Source: Aureispira anguillae | Lineage (GTDB): Bacteria > Bacteroidota > Bacteroidia > Chitinophagales > Saprospiraceae | Assembly (NCBI RefSeq): GCF_026000115.1 | Contig: NZ_AP026867.1 | Location: 124,001 to 188,000 of the forward strand | Length of the DNA: 64,000 bases | Direction: 5' to 3' | In this document: positions 27,703-36,637 of the stretch, one piece after another | Layout of the letters: every line of letters starts with the position of its first letter | Position numbering within the stretch: the stretch's first letter is position 1 | Position numbers and translations under genes: made by a program | The notes under the pieces: generated by a model | The model's input: only the letters and a program-made list of their open reading frames with translations | What the model was told of the DNA's origin: nothing | Databases searched by the model: none

Positions 27703-29475
27703 ATGAACGATACAATAATAAAGCAATTAAAATCAGTAGGAAAGAGTGGTCTCTATCTATTATTAGGACTTCTAATTGGCTGGTTTGTTTTTTCAGGAAG
27801 CAATACAATCGAAAATAAACCGCTAAGTCAAAACACGGAAGAAATTTGGACTTGTTCTATGCATCCTCAAATTAGGCAGCATGAACCTGGGGCTTGCCCA
27901 ATTTGTGGAATGGATTTAATTCCATTAACTGCTGGAGATAATGAAGATCCCATTCAATTGGTCATGACCCCAGAAGCGGTGAAACTAGCCGAGGTCGAAA
28001 CGATGATTGTAGGAGCGAATAGCGCCGCCATTGAAGGCAAGGAAAAAGAGCTTTTTTTGACAGGAAAGGTAAAAATGGATCAAACCTTAGAGCGTGCACA
28101 AACAGCTCATATAGCAGGACGCATTGAGCAGTTGATGGTTCGTTACGATGGTGAAATGGTTCGCAAGAATCAAAAAATAGCAGTCATCTATTCTCCAGAA
28201 CTAGTTAGTGCCCAAAAAGAGTTATTAGAGGCGCTAAAAACGAAAAAGGATTATCCTGAATTATACCAAGCTGCTCGTCAAAAAATCCGACAATGGAAAT
28301 TGCCAGAATCCACGATTGATGCCATTGAGAAAAAGGGGCTGATACAAGAACAGGTGACGATTTTTGCAGAACGTTCGGGACGGGTAATGAAGCGTTATGT
28401 AGCAGAGGGAGATTATGTCAAAAAAGGGAGTCCTTTATTTGATATTATGGATTTGAATCGAGTCTGGGTTTTATTTGATGTGTATGAAAAAGATTTGGAG
28501 TGGGTAAAAGTAGGAACGACAGTTGAGTTTAATTTGGAGGCTATGCCACAGAAAACATATCGGTCTAGAATCAAGTTTATAGATCCTATTCTAAATCCTA
28601 AAACAAGAACAGTTGCGGCAAGGGTTGAGTTGTCTAATACCAATGGTTTGCTGAAACCAGATATGTTTGCCAAAGGGCTTATTCGCATTGCTATCTTAGA
28701 AGAAAAGACAAAAAAAGAACCGCTTATTATTCCAAAAACAGCAGTTTTGTGGACTGGTGAACGCTCTGTTGCTTATTTAAAGGTTCCCGATTTGGAAGTT
28801 CCTACCTTTGAGTTTAGAGAGTTGGTTTTAGGGGCGGATTTGGGAACTTCATTTGTGATAAAAGAGGGCATAGCAATCGGGGATGAGGTCGTGGTTAATG
28901 GAGCATTTAGACTGGATGCTGCTGCTCAGTTGAGCAATAAAAAAAGTATGATGAATCGTTGGGTAAGCATCAAAAAGGATGGGGAAAAAATGGCGGAAGA
29001 ATTACCCAATTATAGTGCTGAAACAGAAGTGCTATTTCAACAACAGTTGGCGGACTTGGTAGAGCAGTATTTAAAACTCAAAGATGGTTTAATTGCTACG
29101 GATTTTGAAGCGGCTCAACAAGCGAACCTTTTAATGAAAGAACGCTTAGTGGCAATGGATTGGACTTTGCTAAAGGCTGATGCACTTAAATTTGGAAGGA
29201 AAAATTTTAAAAAAATGAACTCCATTATTGAGCAATTGGAGCAGGCAAAAAATATTGAAATACAGCGAGCCGTCTTTTCGGATTTTTCCAAACGATTAAT
29301 TAAGCTGGTTAAGGTCTATGGATTGCCTGAGGGGACATTGTTTGTGCAGCATTGCCCAATGGCATTGGATGACAAAGGAGGAGATTGGTTGAGCAGGGAA
29401 GAACAGGTTAAAAACCCTTATTTTGGTGATAAAATGCTAAAATGTGGCTTGGTTAATGACAGTTTAGTCTTTTAG
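27703..29475 (+). CDS. cusB: Efflux RND periplasmic adaptor, CusB type with metal-binding ends
   Basis: Order of parts: membrane anchor (14-30); heavy-metal-binding domain with CSMHPQI and CPICGMDLIPL (about 49-75); adaptor core with lipoyl/hairpin and beta-barrel regions (about 110-400, including the barrel-strand segment VWVLFDVYEKDLEWV); then a C-terminal DUF3347-like domain (about 440-590) with QHCPMA, DKGGDWLS and NPYFGDKMLKCG. Cys, Met and His in both end domains fit Cu(I)/Ag(I) capture and hand-over to CusA. It follows the TolC gene by 6 bases. At 590 residues it is longer than plain CusB because of the DUF3347 tail, a Bacteroidota habit. Confidence 0.93.
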   Translation: MNDTIIKQLKSVGKSGLYLLLGLLIGWFVFSGSNTIENKPLSQNTEEIWTCSMHPQIRQHEPGACPICGMDLIPLTAGDNEDPIQLVMTPEAVKLAEVETMIVGANSAAIEGKEKELFLTGKVKMDQTLERAQTAHIAGRIEQLMVRYDGEMVRKNQKIAVIYSPELVSAQKELLEALKTKKDYPELYQAARQKIRQWKLPESTIDAIEKKGLIQEQVTIFAERSGRVMKRYVAEGDYVKKGSPLFDIMDLNRVWVLFDVYEKDLEWVKVGTTVEFNLEAMPQKTYRSRIKFIDPILNPKTRTVAARVELSNTNGLLKPDMFAKGLIRIAILEEKTKKEPLIIPKTAVLWTGERSVAYLKVPDLEVPTFEFRELVLGADLGTSFVIKEGIAIGDEVVVNGAFRLDAAAQLSNKKSMMNRWVSIKKDGEKMAEELPNYSAETEVLFQQQLADLVEQYLKLKDGLIATDFEAAQQANLLMKERLVAMDWTLLKADALKFGRKNFKKMNSIIEQLEQAKNIEIQRAVFSDFSKRLIKLVKVYGLPEGTLFVQHCPMALDDKGGDWLSREEQVKNPYFGDKMLKCGLVNDSLVF

Positions 29476-29559
29476 AATCGAAAAATTACCTTATCTTTAT
29501 TGATGAGGGACAGTGAAAATTACTTATATTTATTGGTGAATACAAGCAATAGTTTTTGA

Positions 29560-30066
29560 ATGTTCTTGAAATGTCTACATATTATTAACATCTGGACCAT
29601 CCTACTTTCTACAGTGGGAGTGGCCTCTTATCGGCATTATTGTCAAGAAGAACTAAAGGCGGTTTCTTTTTTTGCAGACTTGATTGTTCCTTGCTGTAAA
29701 CCTCAAAAAGTTAAAAAGAGAACCATCAAATCTTGCTGTGCTGCTCGAAAATCTTGTAGGCTTAAAAATTCACACCACTTAACAACAAATCTAGAAAAAG
29801 GTACCTCTACACCAAGTTTTCAAAAGCGCAATTGTTGTTTGGATAAATCGGATTTTGCACAAGCTGATGTAGAAACCAATCTAAAAACTGGAAGTGGAGA
29901 AATTGCTACCTTGTTGGCTATCATACCTTTTGATTACATTCAAAGGATTCCTGTTACAACAGATTATGAATTAAAAAATAAGCAGGAACCAGCTTATGCT
30001 TGGTTGTGTTTTTATCCACCTCCCAATACCCCCTTATATATTCAACATCAATCGTTTTTGTGTTAG
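29560..30066 (+). CDS. HYC_CC_PP family protein, second copy
   Basis: 168 residues. An N-terminal hydrophobic helix is followed by YRHYC (about 24-28), PCC, KSCCAARKSC and NCC, and the chain ends YPPPNTPLYIQHQSFLC. Compared with the copy at 22212 it has an extra Cys/Lys-rich insert of about 40 residues (about 46-95) and more cysteines, so it may bind more metal. Same family and probably the same role: a membrane-anchored or secreted metal-binding accessory of the Cus pump. It lies 84 bases after CusB, and the two copies bracket the pump operon. Confidence 0.8.
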   Translation: MFLKCLHIINIWTILLSTVGVASYRHYCQEELKAVSFFADLIVPCCKPQKVKKRTIKSCCAARKSCRLKNSHHLTTNLEKGTSTPSFQKRNCCLDKSDFAQADVETNLKTGSGEIATLLAIIPFDYIQRIPVTTDYELKNKQEPAYAWLCFYPPPNTPLYIQHQSFLC

Positions 30067-30262
30067 AATGCGCTAGGATCAGCTGCTGACCTGATAACCT
30101 ATGTTCATACTTAACTATTAATTATGTTTTTTGATCACTCAAAAAGCATTAATTATTTTGTGAATAAAAACGCATCTTTTTGATAATCAACTGTGTAGTG
30201 CTCATGTGATAATCTAATGCGATTTTACCACGAAATAATGTAATACATAAAAACAATTTGAA

Positions 30263-30511
30263 ATGAAAAGCATCTATAAAATTCTTTCTTTAGCTGTATT
30301 GTTATTTGCCTTAAACGCTTGTGCTTTTGAGGTGGACTCTTCAGAGCATAAAACCGACCAAGTAGAACAAACTGGAAAAGAGTATACCGCTGCCTATATT
30401 TGTCCTATGCATTGTGAAGGAAGTGGGAGTGAAAAAGAGGGCGCTTGCCCCATCTGCGGTATGGATTATGTCAAAAATGAGCAACATAACCACGATAGCC
30501 ATAGCCACTAA
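30263..30511 (+). CDS. Small lipoprotein with heavy-metal-binding motif
   Basis: 82 residues. The signal peptide ends in a lipobox (LFALNAC, Cys19), followed by an acidic linker, then YICPMHCEGSGSEKEGACPICGMDY, the same CPMH...CPICGMD pattern seen at the start of CusB. The tail is His-rich (EQHNHDSHSH). This is the heavy-metal-binding domain as a free lipoprotein, probably a periplasmic or outer-membrane copper chaperone or buffer. It has its own 196-base upstream gap, so it may have a separate promoter. Confidence 0.88.
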   Translation: MKSIYKILSLAVLLFALNACAFEVDSSEHKTDQVEQTGKEYTAAYICPMHCEGSGSEKEGACPICGMDYVKNEQHNHDSHSH

Positions 30512-30594
30512 TTCCATTTAATTTTTTAATCATTAGGTTCTCAATATCAATTCAATAAATTGATATTGGGGATCGTTTATAAAAATATAACAAC

Positions 30595-31284
30595 ATGAAA
30601 TATCTATATATAGCATTAGTCCTTCTAATAACACAAGCGAATCTTCAAGCACAGACTTATACCATACAGCCGAATGATACGGTATCGACTATCTTGGCAC
30701 TCAATACCTATACGGATCTAAATATTGAGTTGTTAAAAGTAAATCCTGCGGATAGCGTTACATTGGGCTATACTGTAGTGCATAATGATATGCCCGCTAG
30801 TTGGGATCAATTACTTTGTGTTTATGGGCTGTGTGTAGGGTCTAATTTCCCTGTAGGCACCAATGGAACAATGAGTCCATTGACAGGAGGAAATCGTGGT
30901 TTTGTAAAGTTGACGATTAATCCCTTATCACTCGATCAGTCGGCAATGTTCCAAATGTATGTCTACGATATTAATAATCCAACAAATGGAGATACACTGA
31001 CCTATTTAATAGAAGCCACCACGCCAATTGGTTATTTAGAAAACGACCATAGCCTTTCTGTTTATCCGAACCCTGCAACCAATCAAATTCAATTAGAAAG
31101 CGATAAAGATTGGATTCATTCTGTTGAAATTTATGCCCTAAATGGACAATTGGTGCAGACTGAAACCAGCTTGCATACGCAACGATTGAGCCTAAATATA
31201 GAAGATTTAGAGCAAGGAATTTATACTATAAAAACAAGCACTACCAATAATGCAATTCGCATTCAAAAACTAATTGTCAAATGA
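30595..31284 (+). CDS. Secreted protein with T9SS type A sorting domain, unknown core
   Basis: 229 residues. Signal peptide MKYLYIALVLLITQANLQAQ; a beta-rich core (about 21-140) with two Cys (LLCVYGLCVG), few charged metal-ligand clusters and a WDQLLCVYG segment; and a C-terminal T9SS type A domain (about 155-229, SVYPNPATNQIQL through GIYTIKT). It is predicted to cross the outer membrane via T9SS. The core is not recognised; paired Cys and the copper-gene setting suggest, but do not show, metal or redox function. Its stop overlaps the next ATG by 4 bases, so it is translated with the cupredoxin protein downstream. Confidence 0.8.
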   Translation: MKYLYIALVLLITQANLQAQTYTIQPNDTVSTILALNTYTDLNIELLKVNPADSVTLGYTVVHNDMPASWDQLLCVYGLCVGSNFPVGTNGTMSPLTGGNRGFVKLTINPLSLDQSAMFQMYVYDINNPTNGDTLTYLIEATTPIGYLENDHSLSVYPNPATNQIQLESDKDWIHSVEIYALNGQLVQTETSLHTQRLSLNIEDLEQGIYTIKTSTTNNAIRIQKLIVK

Positions 31285-32141
31285 GATTGATTTATTATTG
31301 GTGCCTATTGATTTGCTTACCTACATTGGCACAAGCTACTACGGTTTCTGAAACCATCTACATCAATAGAGATTCTATGGAGACGGTACTAGGAGAAAAA
31401 TTTCCTTACACAGCGTTTAATCTTAGTCCCAGTTTTGAGCAGCGCAATGCTTTGATTGAATTATCAGTAGGTGATTCGTTAGATTTGTGGGTGGTTAATA
31501 ACGATAGCATTAGCCACCAATTTGCAATCAAGGGAACAGCGATTGTTCCTCAGAATATCTCCGCAGGCGACTCTGTACGAGTTCAGGCATTGTTTGCCAC
31601 AATGGGATTGTTTATTTACTATGATAATTTAAATTATCCAGAAAATGTTTATATGGGCTTGGCAGGAGGTATTTACGTGAAGGAAAGCAATCACGCCCAT
31701 TTTTATTGGAACATCAAAGAGCATCAAGCTAGTTGGAATACTGCATTGGCAAATCAAGGAGTGGTGAATTGGGCAACTTACACGCCTGATTATTTTACCA
31801 TTAATGGAAATAGTAACCCCGCCATCAACCTTGATCCAACTGCTCGAATTACAGGACAGGTGGGAGATACTTTGCTTTTGTCTATGGTAAATACTGGGCA
31901 AAGTATTCACAGCATGCATTTTCATGGGTACCATGTTCAAATACGTTATTCGAGTAAATTTCCCCATCATGTAGGGCGTAGCAAAGATACGGTTCCCATT
32001 TATCCGATGGAGACGTTATTGCTTGAGATTGTACCCGATAAAGAGGGGGAGTACCCTGTACACGATCATAACTTAGTAGCAGTTACCGCAAATGATATTT
32101 ATCCCAACGGGATGTTTTCTACCATTTTAATCACACCTTGA
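31281..32141 (+). CDS. Cupredoxin / multicopper-oxidase-like protein lacking the type 1 cysteine
   Basis: 286 residues: a signal peptide and two cupredoxin-like domains. The second domain has His210-x2-His213-x-His215 (IHSMHFHGYH), the HxxHxH motif of trinuclear copper sites, and His261-Asp-His263 in PVHDHN, where multicopper oxidases have HCH. The type 1 copper cysteine is thus replaced by Asp, although GM (NGM) remains further on. The first domain keeps few His residues. No T9SS tail is present. The next gene (2 bases later) carries HxxHxH and HCH. The two may form a complex in which only one partner holds the type 1 site. Exact activity is unknown. Confidence 0.82.
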   Translation: MRLIYYWCLLICLPTLAQATTVSETIYINRDSMETVLGEKFPYTAFNLSPSFEQRNALIELSVGDSLDLWVVNNDSISHQFAIKGTAIVPQNISAGDSVRVQALFATMGLFIYYDNLNYPENVYMGLAGGIYVKESNHAHFYWNIKEHQASWNTALANQGVVNWATYTPDYFTINGNSNPAINLDPTARITGQVGDTLLLSMVNTGQSIHSMHFHGYHVQIRYSSKFPHHVGRSKDTVPIYPMETLLLEIVPDKEGEYPVHDHNLVAVTANDIYPNGMFSTILITP

Positions 32142-32142
32142 T

Positions 32143-33381
32143 ATGAAAAAACAATTTTTAATCATACTTCTTTTGAATATTGGGGCAGGGGCATTGTGGG
32201 GACAGCAAGTGAATCAATTGATTTTTGCCAAAATTAATGGTGCTTATCCCATGTGGGATGGAACGATTGTCAAAACAATGGGCTTCACTTATACGCTAAA
32301 TGCAGCAATTGATATTCCATCTCCAACCTTAGTGTTTAACGAGGGAGATACGGTCAAATTGACCTTATGGAACAAATCGCAAGGTGCGCCTCATACCATC
32401 CATTTGCATGGTTTGGATGTCGATCAACAAAATGATGGTGTTCCCCATTTATCGTTTGACATAGCTCATGATGACAAAGGCGATTATCATTTTGTTGCGC
32501 CACATGCAGGAACTTATTTGTATCATTGCCATGTCGTTTCTACCTTGCATGTACAAGCAGGAATGTATGGAATGTTGATTGTTCGTCCTTCTGATGGCAG
32601 TCAAACGGCATGGAACAATGGTCCTGCTTACGATACGGAATTGGCTTGGTTAATGTCAGAAGTTGATACAGTTTGGCATCATGATACAATTATCAACCAT
32701 CCACATGATACTACACAAACCCAGCATCACCTTCCAGAACGTTATTTGCCACAATACTTTTTGGTCAATGGAAAAGCAGAGCAACAATTAGCAGCGCAGG
32801 GAATGGCGGTTACGGGGAGTGCGAATGAAGTCTTTTATTTGAGGTTGGCAAATATTGGGAATTATGGAAATCGATTGATTTTACCTGCGGGGCTTCACGC
32901 TCGAATTATCGCCTCAGATGGACGGCCATTGCCCCATGAAGAACAAGCGGATACGCTCCTGATTTTTCCAGGAGAACGTTATGGCGTTTTATTGGAACCT
33001 ACGGCTGAGTTTACCGATACGATCAAAATTGACTACTTAGATTTAAATACGCAAATAACAATCAATACACAGCAAATTCCCGTTGCAATAGCGGGATTTT
33101 TTGGAACAGAATCATTAAATAAACTACCTTTAGCTTGCACTTTGTTTCCCAATCCAACCAACGATTATTTAGAAGGAGAAATAACTTTAGAAAAAGAAGA
33201 ATTAATTTTAGGGAAATGGATAGGGATAAATGGTCGTGTTCTTTCAACATTTGAACAGCAAGGCTTTGCTGGTGTCAATTCATTACAATTGAACACCCAA
33301 AATCTTCAATCGGGAATCTATTTTTTGCAGTTACAAACAGCAACTAGACAAACAATTAAAAAAATTACAATACAACAATAA
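32143..33381 (+). CDS. Multicopper oxidase-like protein with T9SS type A sorting domain
   Basis: 412 residues: signal peptide, an N-terminal cupredoxin domain with His84-x2-His87-x-His89 (HTIHLHG), then YHCH at 127-130 leading to His136 and GM (140-141). This is the type 1/trinuclear copper pattern of multicopper oxidases. A second cupredoxin domain (about 180-310) has few ligands, and a type A sorting domain follows (about 330-412, CTLFPNPTNDYLEG). Such enzymes oxidise Cu(I) or phenols using oxygen. The complete ligand set of a three-domain laccase is not seen in this chain alone. It begins 2 bases after the preceding cupredoxin gene; their ligand sets look complementary. Confidence 0.85.
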   Translation: MKKQFLIILLLNIGAGALWGQQVNQLIFAKINGAYPMWDGTIVKTMGFTYTLNAAIDIPSPTLVFNEGDTVKLTLWNKSQGAPHTIHLHGLDVDQQNDGVPHLSFDIAHDDKGDYHFVAPHAGTYLYHCHVVSTLHVQAGMYGMLIVRPSDGSQTAWNNGPAYDTELAWLMSEVDTVWHHDTIINHPHDTTQTQHHLPERYLPQYFLVNGKAEQQLAAQGMAVTGSANEVFYLRLANIGNYGNRLILPAGLHARIIASDGRPLPHEEQADTLLIFPGERYGVLLEPTAEFTDTIKIDYLDLNTQITINTQQIPVAIAGFFGTESLNKLPLACTLFPNPTNDYLEGEITLEKEELILGKWIGINGRVLSTFEQQGFAGVNSLQLNTQNLQSGIYFLQLQTATRQTIKKITIQQ

Positions 33382-33387
33382 TTTATT

Positions 33388-34368
33388 ATGAAAAACATTA
33401 TTCTAAGTATACTCTTGTTAACCGTGGTTAACCTCATACAGGCGCAGCAAAATGTCGTGTTGCATTTTAATCATTTGATAGAAAGTGCGCCATTGCAATT
33501 GAATACAGGAACCGTTTATAATACCTTAAATGGTGTTTTTAAGGTTTCACGAACCGAATATTACTTGTCGGGTATCGAATTGGTGCACGATGGAGGGCAG
33601 GTAACAGCCCTAAATGGAACTTATTTGTTGGTAAATGGAGGAACTGCGGATTATAATTTAGGAATGCATAATGTGACGAATATAGAAGGAATTCGTTTTG
33701 ATGTTGGGGTGGACTCAGTGAGCAATCATTTAGATCCTACCACTTATGTAGCAGGGCATCCTCTAGGACCGCAATTACCATCAATGCATTGGGGATGGAC
33801 AGCAGGTTACAAATTTCTTGTTTTTGATGGAGAAGCAGATGGAACTGGCGGCGGTGTTCCAAATACGACCATGGAATTTCATGCAATTGGAGATAATTAT
33901 TTAACCAATATTGATCTCAATGTTACCAATGCAACAGCAACGACAGGAAATACAACCACCATTAATCTAAATGCAGACTACAACCGTTTGTTTACAGGAG
34001 TTAATATGGCAACCATTTATCATGGGCAAGGAGGAGTGATGAATCGAGTCATCGGGAATTTAGCAACGTTTAATGTTTTCTTTGCGGATAATACAACAGC
34101 CGTTAAAGATATTCCAACTACAATAGCATTAAGTGCAATCCCTAATCCTGCAATTGACCTAACGTTTATTGCATATCATTTTGAAACCAATCAATCGCTT
34201 CGTTTATTGCTAACCGACCAATTGGGGAGAACGGTAAAAACGGTGGAAAATTTACCCAGCCAAGGTGAATTAGAGCTTGTGACCAAAGATTTGGCGAAAG
34301 GAGTATACCACTACTCGTTCTTAGCAGACCAACAATTAATTGCTACTCGCAAATTAATCGTACAGTAA
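33388..34368 (+). CDS. mbnP: MbnP-family copper-binding protein with T9SS tail
   Basis: 326 residues: signal peptide (about 1-20), an MbnP domain (about 20-240) and a type A sorting domain (about 245-326, LSAIPNPAIDLTF). The family hallmark M-x-W-x-W-x-x-GY-x-F is present as PSMHWGWTAGYKF with Trp135 and Trp137. In known MbnP proteins a Trp is oxidised to kynurenine by the di-haem enzyme MbnH, creating a high-affinity copper site. An MbnH-like gene follows 87 bases downstream, which strongly supports the assignment. It is predicted to be surface-exposed through T9SS, unlike the usual periplasmic form. Confidence 0.88.
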   Translation: MKNIILSILLLTVVNLIQAQQNVVLHFNHLIESAPLQLNTGTVYNTLNGVFKVSRTEYYLSGIELVHDGGQVTALNGTYLLVNGGTADYNLGMHNVTNIEGIRFDVGVDSVSNHLDPTTYVAGHPLGPQLPSMHWGWTAGYKFLVFDGEADGTGGGVPNTTMEFHAIGDNYLTNIDLNVTNATATTGNTTTINLNADYNRLFTGVNMATIYHGQGGVMNRVIGNLATFNVFFADNTTAVKDIPTTIALSAIPNPAIDLTFIAYHFETNQSLRLLLTDQLGRTVKTVENLPSQGELELVTKDLAKGVYHYSFLADQQLIATRKLIVQ

Positions 34369-34401
34369 ATGGGGACTGCTGCCCAATTTTAAAATATTAC
34401 T

Positions 34402-34436
34402 TAAGTACGTGACATTAGTGTTGCGTACTTATTTAT
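34402..34436 (+). terminator. Hairpin with U-rich tail, between mbnP and mbnH
   Basis: TAAGTACG (34402-34409) pairs with CGTACTTA (34424-34431), followed by TTTATTTAC. The right arm with its tail (GTTGCGTACTTA and TTAT) closely resembles a hairpin at 61112-61149. Confidence 0.65.
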
Positions 34437-34455
34437 TTACCCAACGTAGAAAAAT

Positions 34456-35469
34456 ATGCAACGATTCGTCTTATTACTCATTTGGTCTAGTATTTTGATT
34501 GGTGGCATAATGGGCTGTGTAGTAGTAGAACTGAATGGCCCTGCTTTTTCTACTGATTTTCCTGTTTTAAAACATCCCAAAGGAAATGAATTAACGGCTT
34601 TGCGAGTAGAATTGGGGCGTAGACTTTTTTATGATCCCATTCTATCTAGAGACTCTACAATCTCCTGTAGTTCTTGCCACAAACAACAATATGCTTTTGC
34701 TGACAATTTGCCAACTAGTCCTGGTGTAGAGGGACGAAAAGGCGTACAGAATGCTCCCTCCTTGGGCAATATTGGTTATGCAACTTCCTTTACACGAGCA
34801 GGAGGGGTGCCCACCCTAGAAATGCAAATTTTAGTCCCAATACAGGAAGCCCATGAATTTGATTTTAATATTCTTCTGATTGCAAAGCGATTAACTCAAA
34901 TACCGCTTTATGACAGCCTGAGTCGTTTGGCGTACAATCGAATTCCCGACCCCTTTGTCATCACTCGATCGCTTGCAGCATTTGAGCGCACCTTATTAAC
35001 CAAGGAATCCGCTTATGATCAATATGTGTATCAGCAAGAAAAAAAAGCACTATCTAAGGCTGCCAAGCGAGGGCTAAAATTATTTATGAGCGATCGGACG
35101 AATTGCTCTAAATGCCATACACCGCCCCATTTTTCTAATTTTGCTTTTGAAAACAATGGGTTATATGAGGTCTATGCCGATTCGGGGAGAATGCGATTGA
35201 CACATATAGAAGCAGATCGGGCTTTGTTTAAAGTACCTTCCTTAAGGAATGTTGCGCTGACGGCTCCTTATATGCACGATGGTAGCATGGCTTCCTTGAC
35301 GGCTGTAGTGAACCATTATAACAAGGGGGCTGTTGTTCATAAAAATAAGAATTCTTTGATTAAGCCCCTAGGTTTATCTGCTAAAGAGCAGAACGATCTA
35401 ATTTGTTTTTTAGAAGCGTTGACCGATAGAAACTTTATTGCCAATCCTGCTTTGGGAAATCCTAATTAA
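34456..35469 (+). CDS. mbnH: Di-haem cytochrome c peroxidase family protein, MbnH partner of MbnP
   Basis: 337 residues with a lipobox-like signal end (GGIMGC, Cys21). Two haem c motifs are visible: CSSCH (71-75) and CSKCH (217-221). Conserved CCP/MauG elements are YDPILSRDSTISCSSCH, VPTLEMQILVPIQEAHE and MHDGSM. Family members either reduce H2O2 or oxidise a partner protein. Immediate proximity to an MbnP gene points to the second role, the one known for MbnH, which turns an MbnP Trp into kynurenine. It acts outside the inner membrane. I cannot tell the axial-ligand type from sequence alone. It is preceded by a hairpin and may have its own promoter. Confidence 0.88.
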   Translation: MQRFVLLLIWSSILIGGIMGCVVVELNGPAFSTDFPVLKHPKGNELTALRVELGRRLFYDPILSRDSTISCSSCHKQQYAFADNLPTSPGVEGRKGVQNAPSLGNIGYATSFTRAGGVPTLEMQILVPIQEAHEFDFNILLIAKRLTQIPLYDSLSRLAYNRIPDPFVITRSLAAFERTLLTKESAYDQYVYQQEKKALSKAAKRGLKLFMSDRTNCSKCHTPPHFSNFAFENNGLYEVYADSGRMRLTHIEADRALFKVPSLRNVALTAPYMHDGSMASLTAVVNHYNKGAVVHKNKNSLIKPLGLSAKEQNDLICFLEALTDRNFIANPALGNPN

Positions 35470-35552
35470 GAGATTCGAAAAAAAAAGCATATATTACACT
35501 AAGTAAGTTTTGCGTATTTTTTATATTAAATCTTCATTGTTAATTAAATAAA

Positions 35553-36503
35553 ATGTTACGATTTCTATTAGGCTTGAGCATTTTTGTGGTGTGGGCTGTT
35601 TTTGCTCGCAATTATTACATCTGCGAAATAAAGGGAGAATGTGGTCCACCTTTGGTGGATGTTGATTCCTCTTTTTTAGAAAATATTCCCCAAACCTTAG
35701 ACTTAACAGCAGGGGAACATGTTATTTTGGATAATTATCCGCAATTTTATTTTGACCATGCAAGCCATGCTTATACCTATGTAGATGGGAATGAAAAATT
35801 TTTGAGTTTGGTCGCTACTTTTTTGAAAGAGCATCCTGCGGATTCTATCAAGCTTTGGGTAACAGGGTATTATTTAGAAGATGAAAAAGAAGCGATTGTA
35901 AACAGCCAATTGTACAATGATTTGGGGATAGCAAGAGCGCACACCATTATAGATAAATTGATCCATGAGTATAAGGTTGCTAAATCCAGAATTAAGGCGC
36001 AATCAAAATTGGCGTCTGATTATCCAATGTTAGAATCGTTGTCTTTTGATATAGAGGGCTATGTGCCACCGATGGAGATTGCTGCAACAGAAGAAGACAC
36101 TGCGCTTTTGGAACAGATCAAAACTTCTGTCAAAAATATAACGTATACAGATAAAAGTGCCAAGTTTGAGTACAATTCAGGAACATTTAAACCAAGTCGA
36201 TCTTTTGATGTTTATGTCGATTCTTTGAAACACTATTTTGAGCGCAACCCCAATGATTATCTGGTTATTATTGGGCACACAGATAGTAAGGGGAATGCTG
36301 CCTATAATCAACGATTGGGACTTAAAAGGGCGAAATCAGTTAAGGCGTATTTAAAAGAGCATGATCTAGTGGTGACGATAAAAACGCAATCCAAAGGAAA
36401 AACCAGCCCAATGGTCGAAGACAAAAATCCAGATGGTAGTTATAATATTGAGGCAATGGCAAAAAATCGACGAGTAAATATTATAATAAAATCTACAAAT
36501 TAA
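35553..36503 (+). CDS. OmpA-family peptidoglycan-associated protein
   Basis: 316 residues. An N-terminal hydrophobic segment (about 1-18) precedes two OmpA-like modules. The first (about 55-165) is degenerate. The second (about 200-316) carries the classical features: IGHTDSKGNAAYNQRLGLKRAKSVKAYL, with the peptidoglycan-contacting Asp in HTDS, and the terminal NRRVNIIIK. Such domains bind meso-diaminopimelate of the cell wall and tie the outer membrane to it. No beta-barrel is visible, so it is probably a periplasmic or inner-membrane-anchored adaptor. It stands between the copper island and the HhH gene; functional linkage is not apparent. Confidence 0.85.
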   Translation: MLRFLLGLSIFVVWAVFARNYYICEIKGECGPPLVDVDSSFLENIPQTLDLTAGEHVILDNYPQFYFDHASHAYTYVDGNEKFLSLVATFLKEHPADSIKLWVTGYYLEDEKEAIVNSQLYNDLGIARAHTIIDKLIHEYKVAKSRIKAQSKLASDYPMLESLSFDIEGYVPPMEIAATEEDTALLEQIKTSVKNITYTDKSAKFEYNSGTFKPSRSFDVYVDSLKHYFERNPNDYLVIIGHTDSKGNAAYNQRLGLKRAKSVKAYLKEHDLVVTIKTQSKGKTSPMVEDKNPDGSYNIEAMAKNRRVNIIIKSTN

Positions 36504-36637
36504 GTATTATTGTTAGTCGTAGATTGCTTATCGTTCTGTATTTTTTTGGAGGAATCTTTTAAAGTAAAAAACAACTTCACCCGTTGCAAGTTTGATTACC
36601 CAAATTTAAATTTTAATACCTAAATACCAATTTGTTC

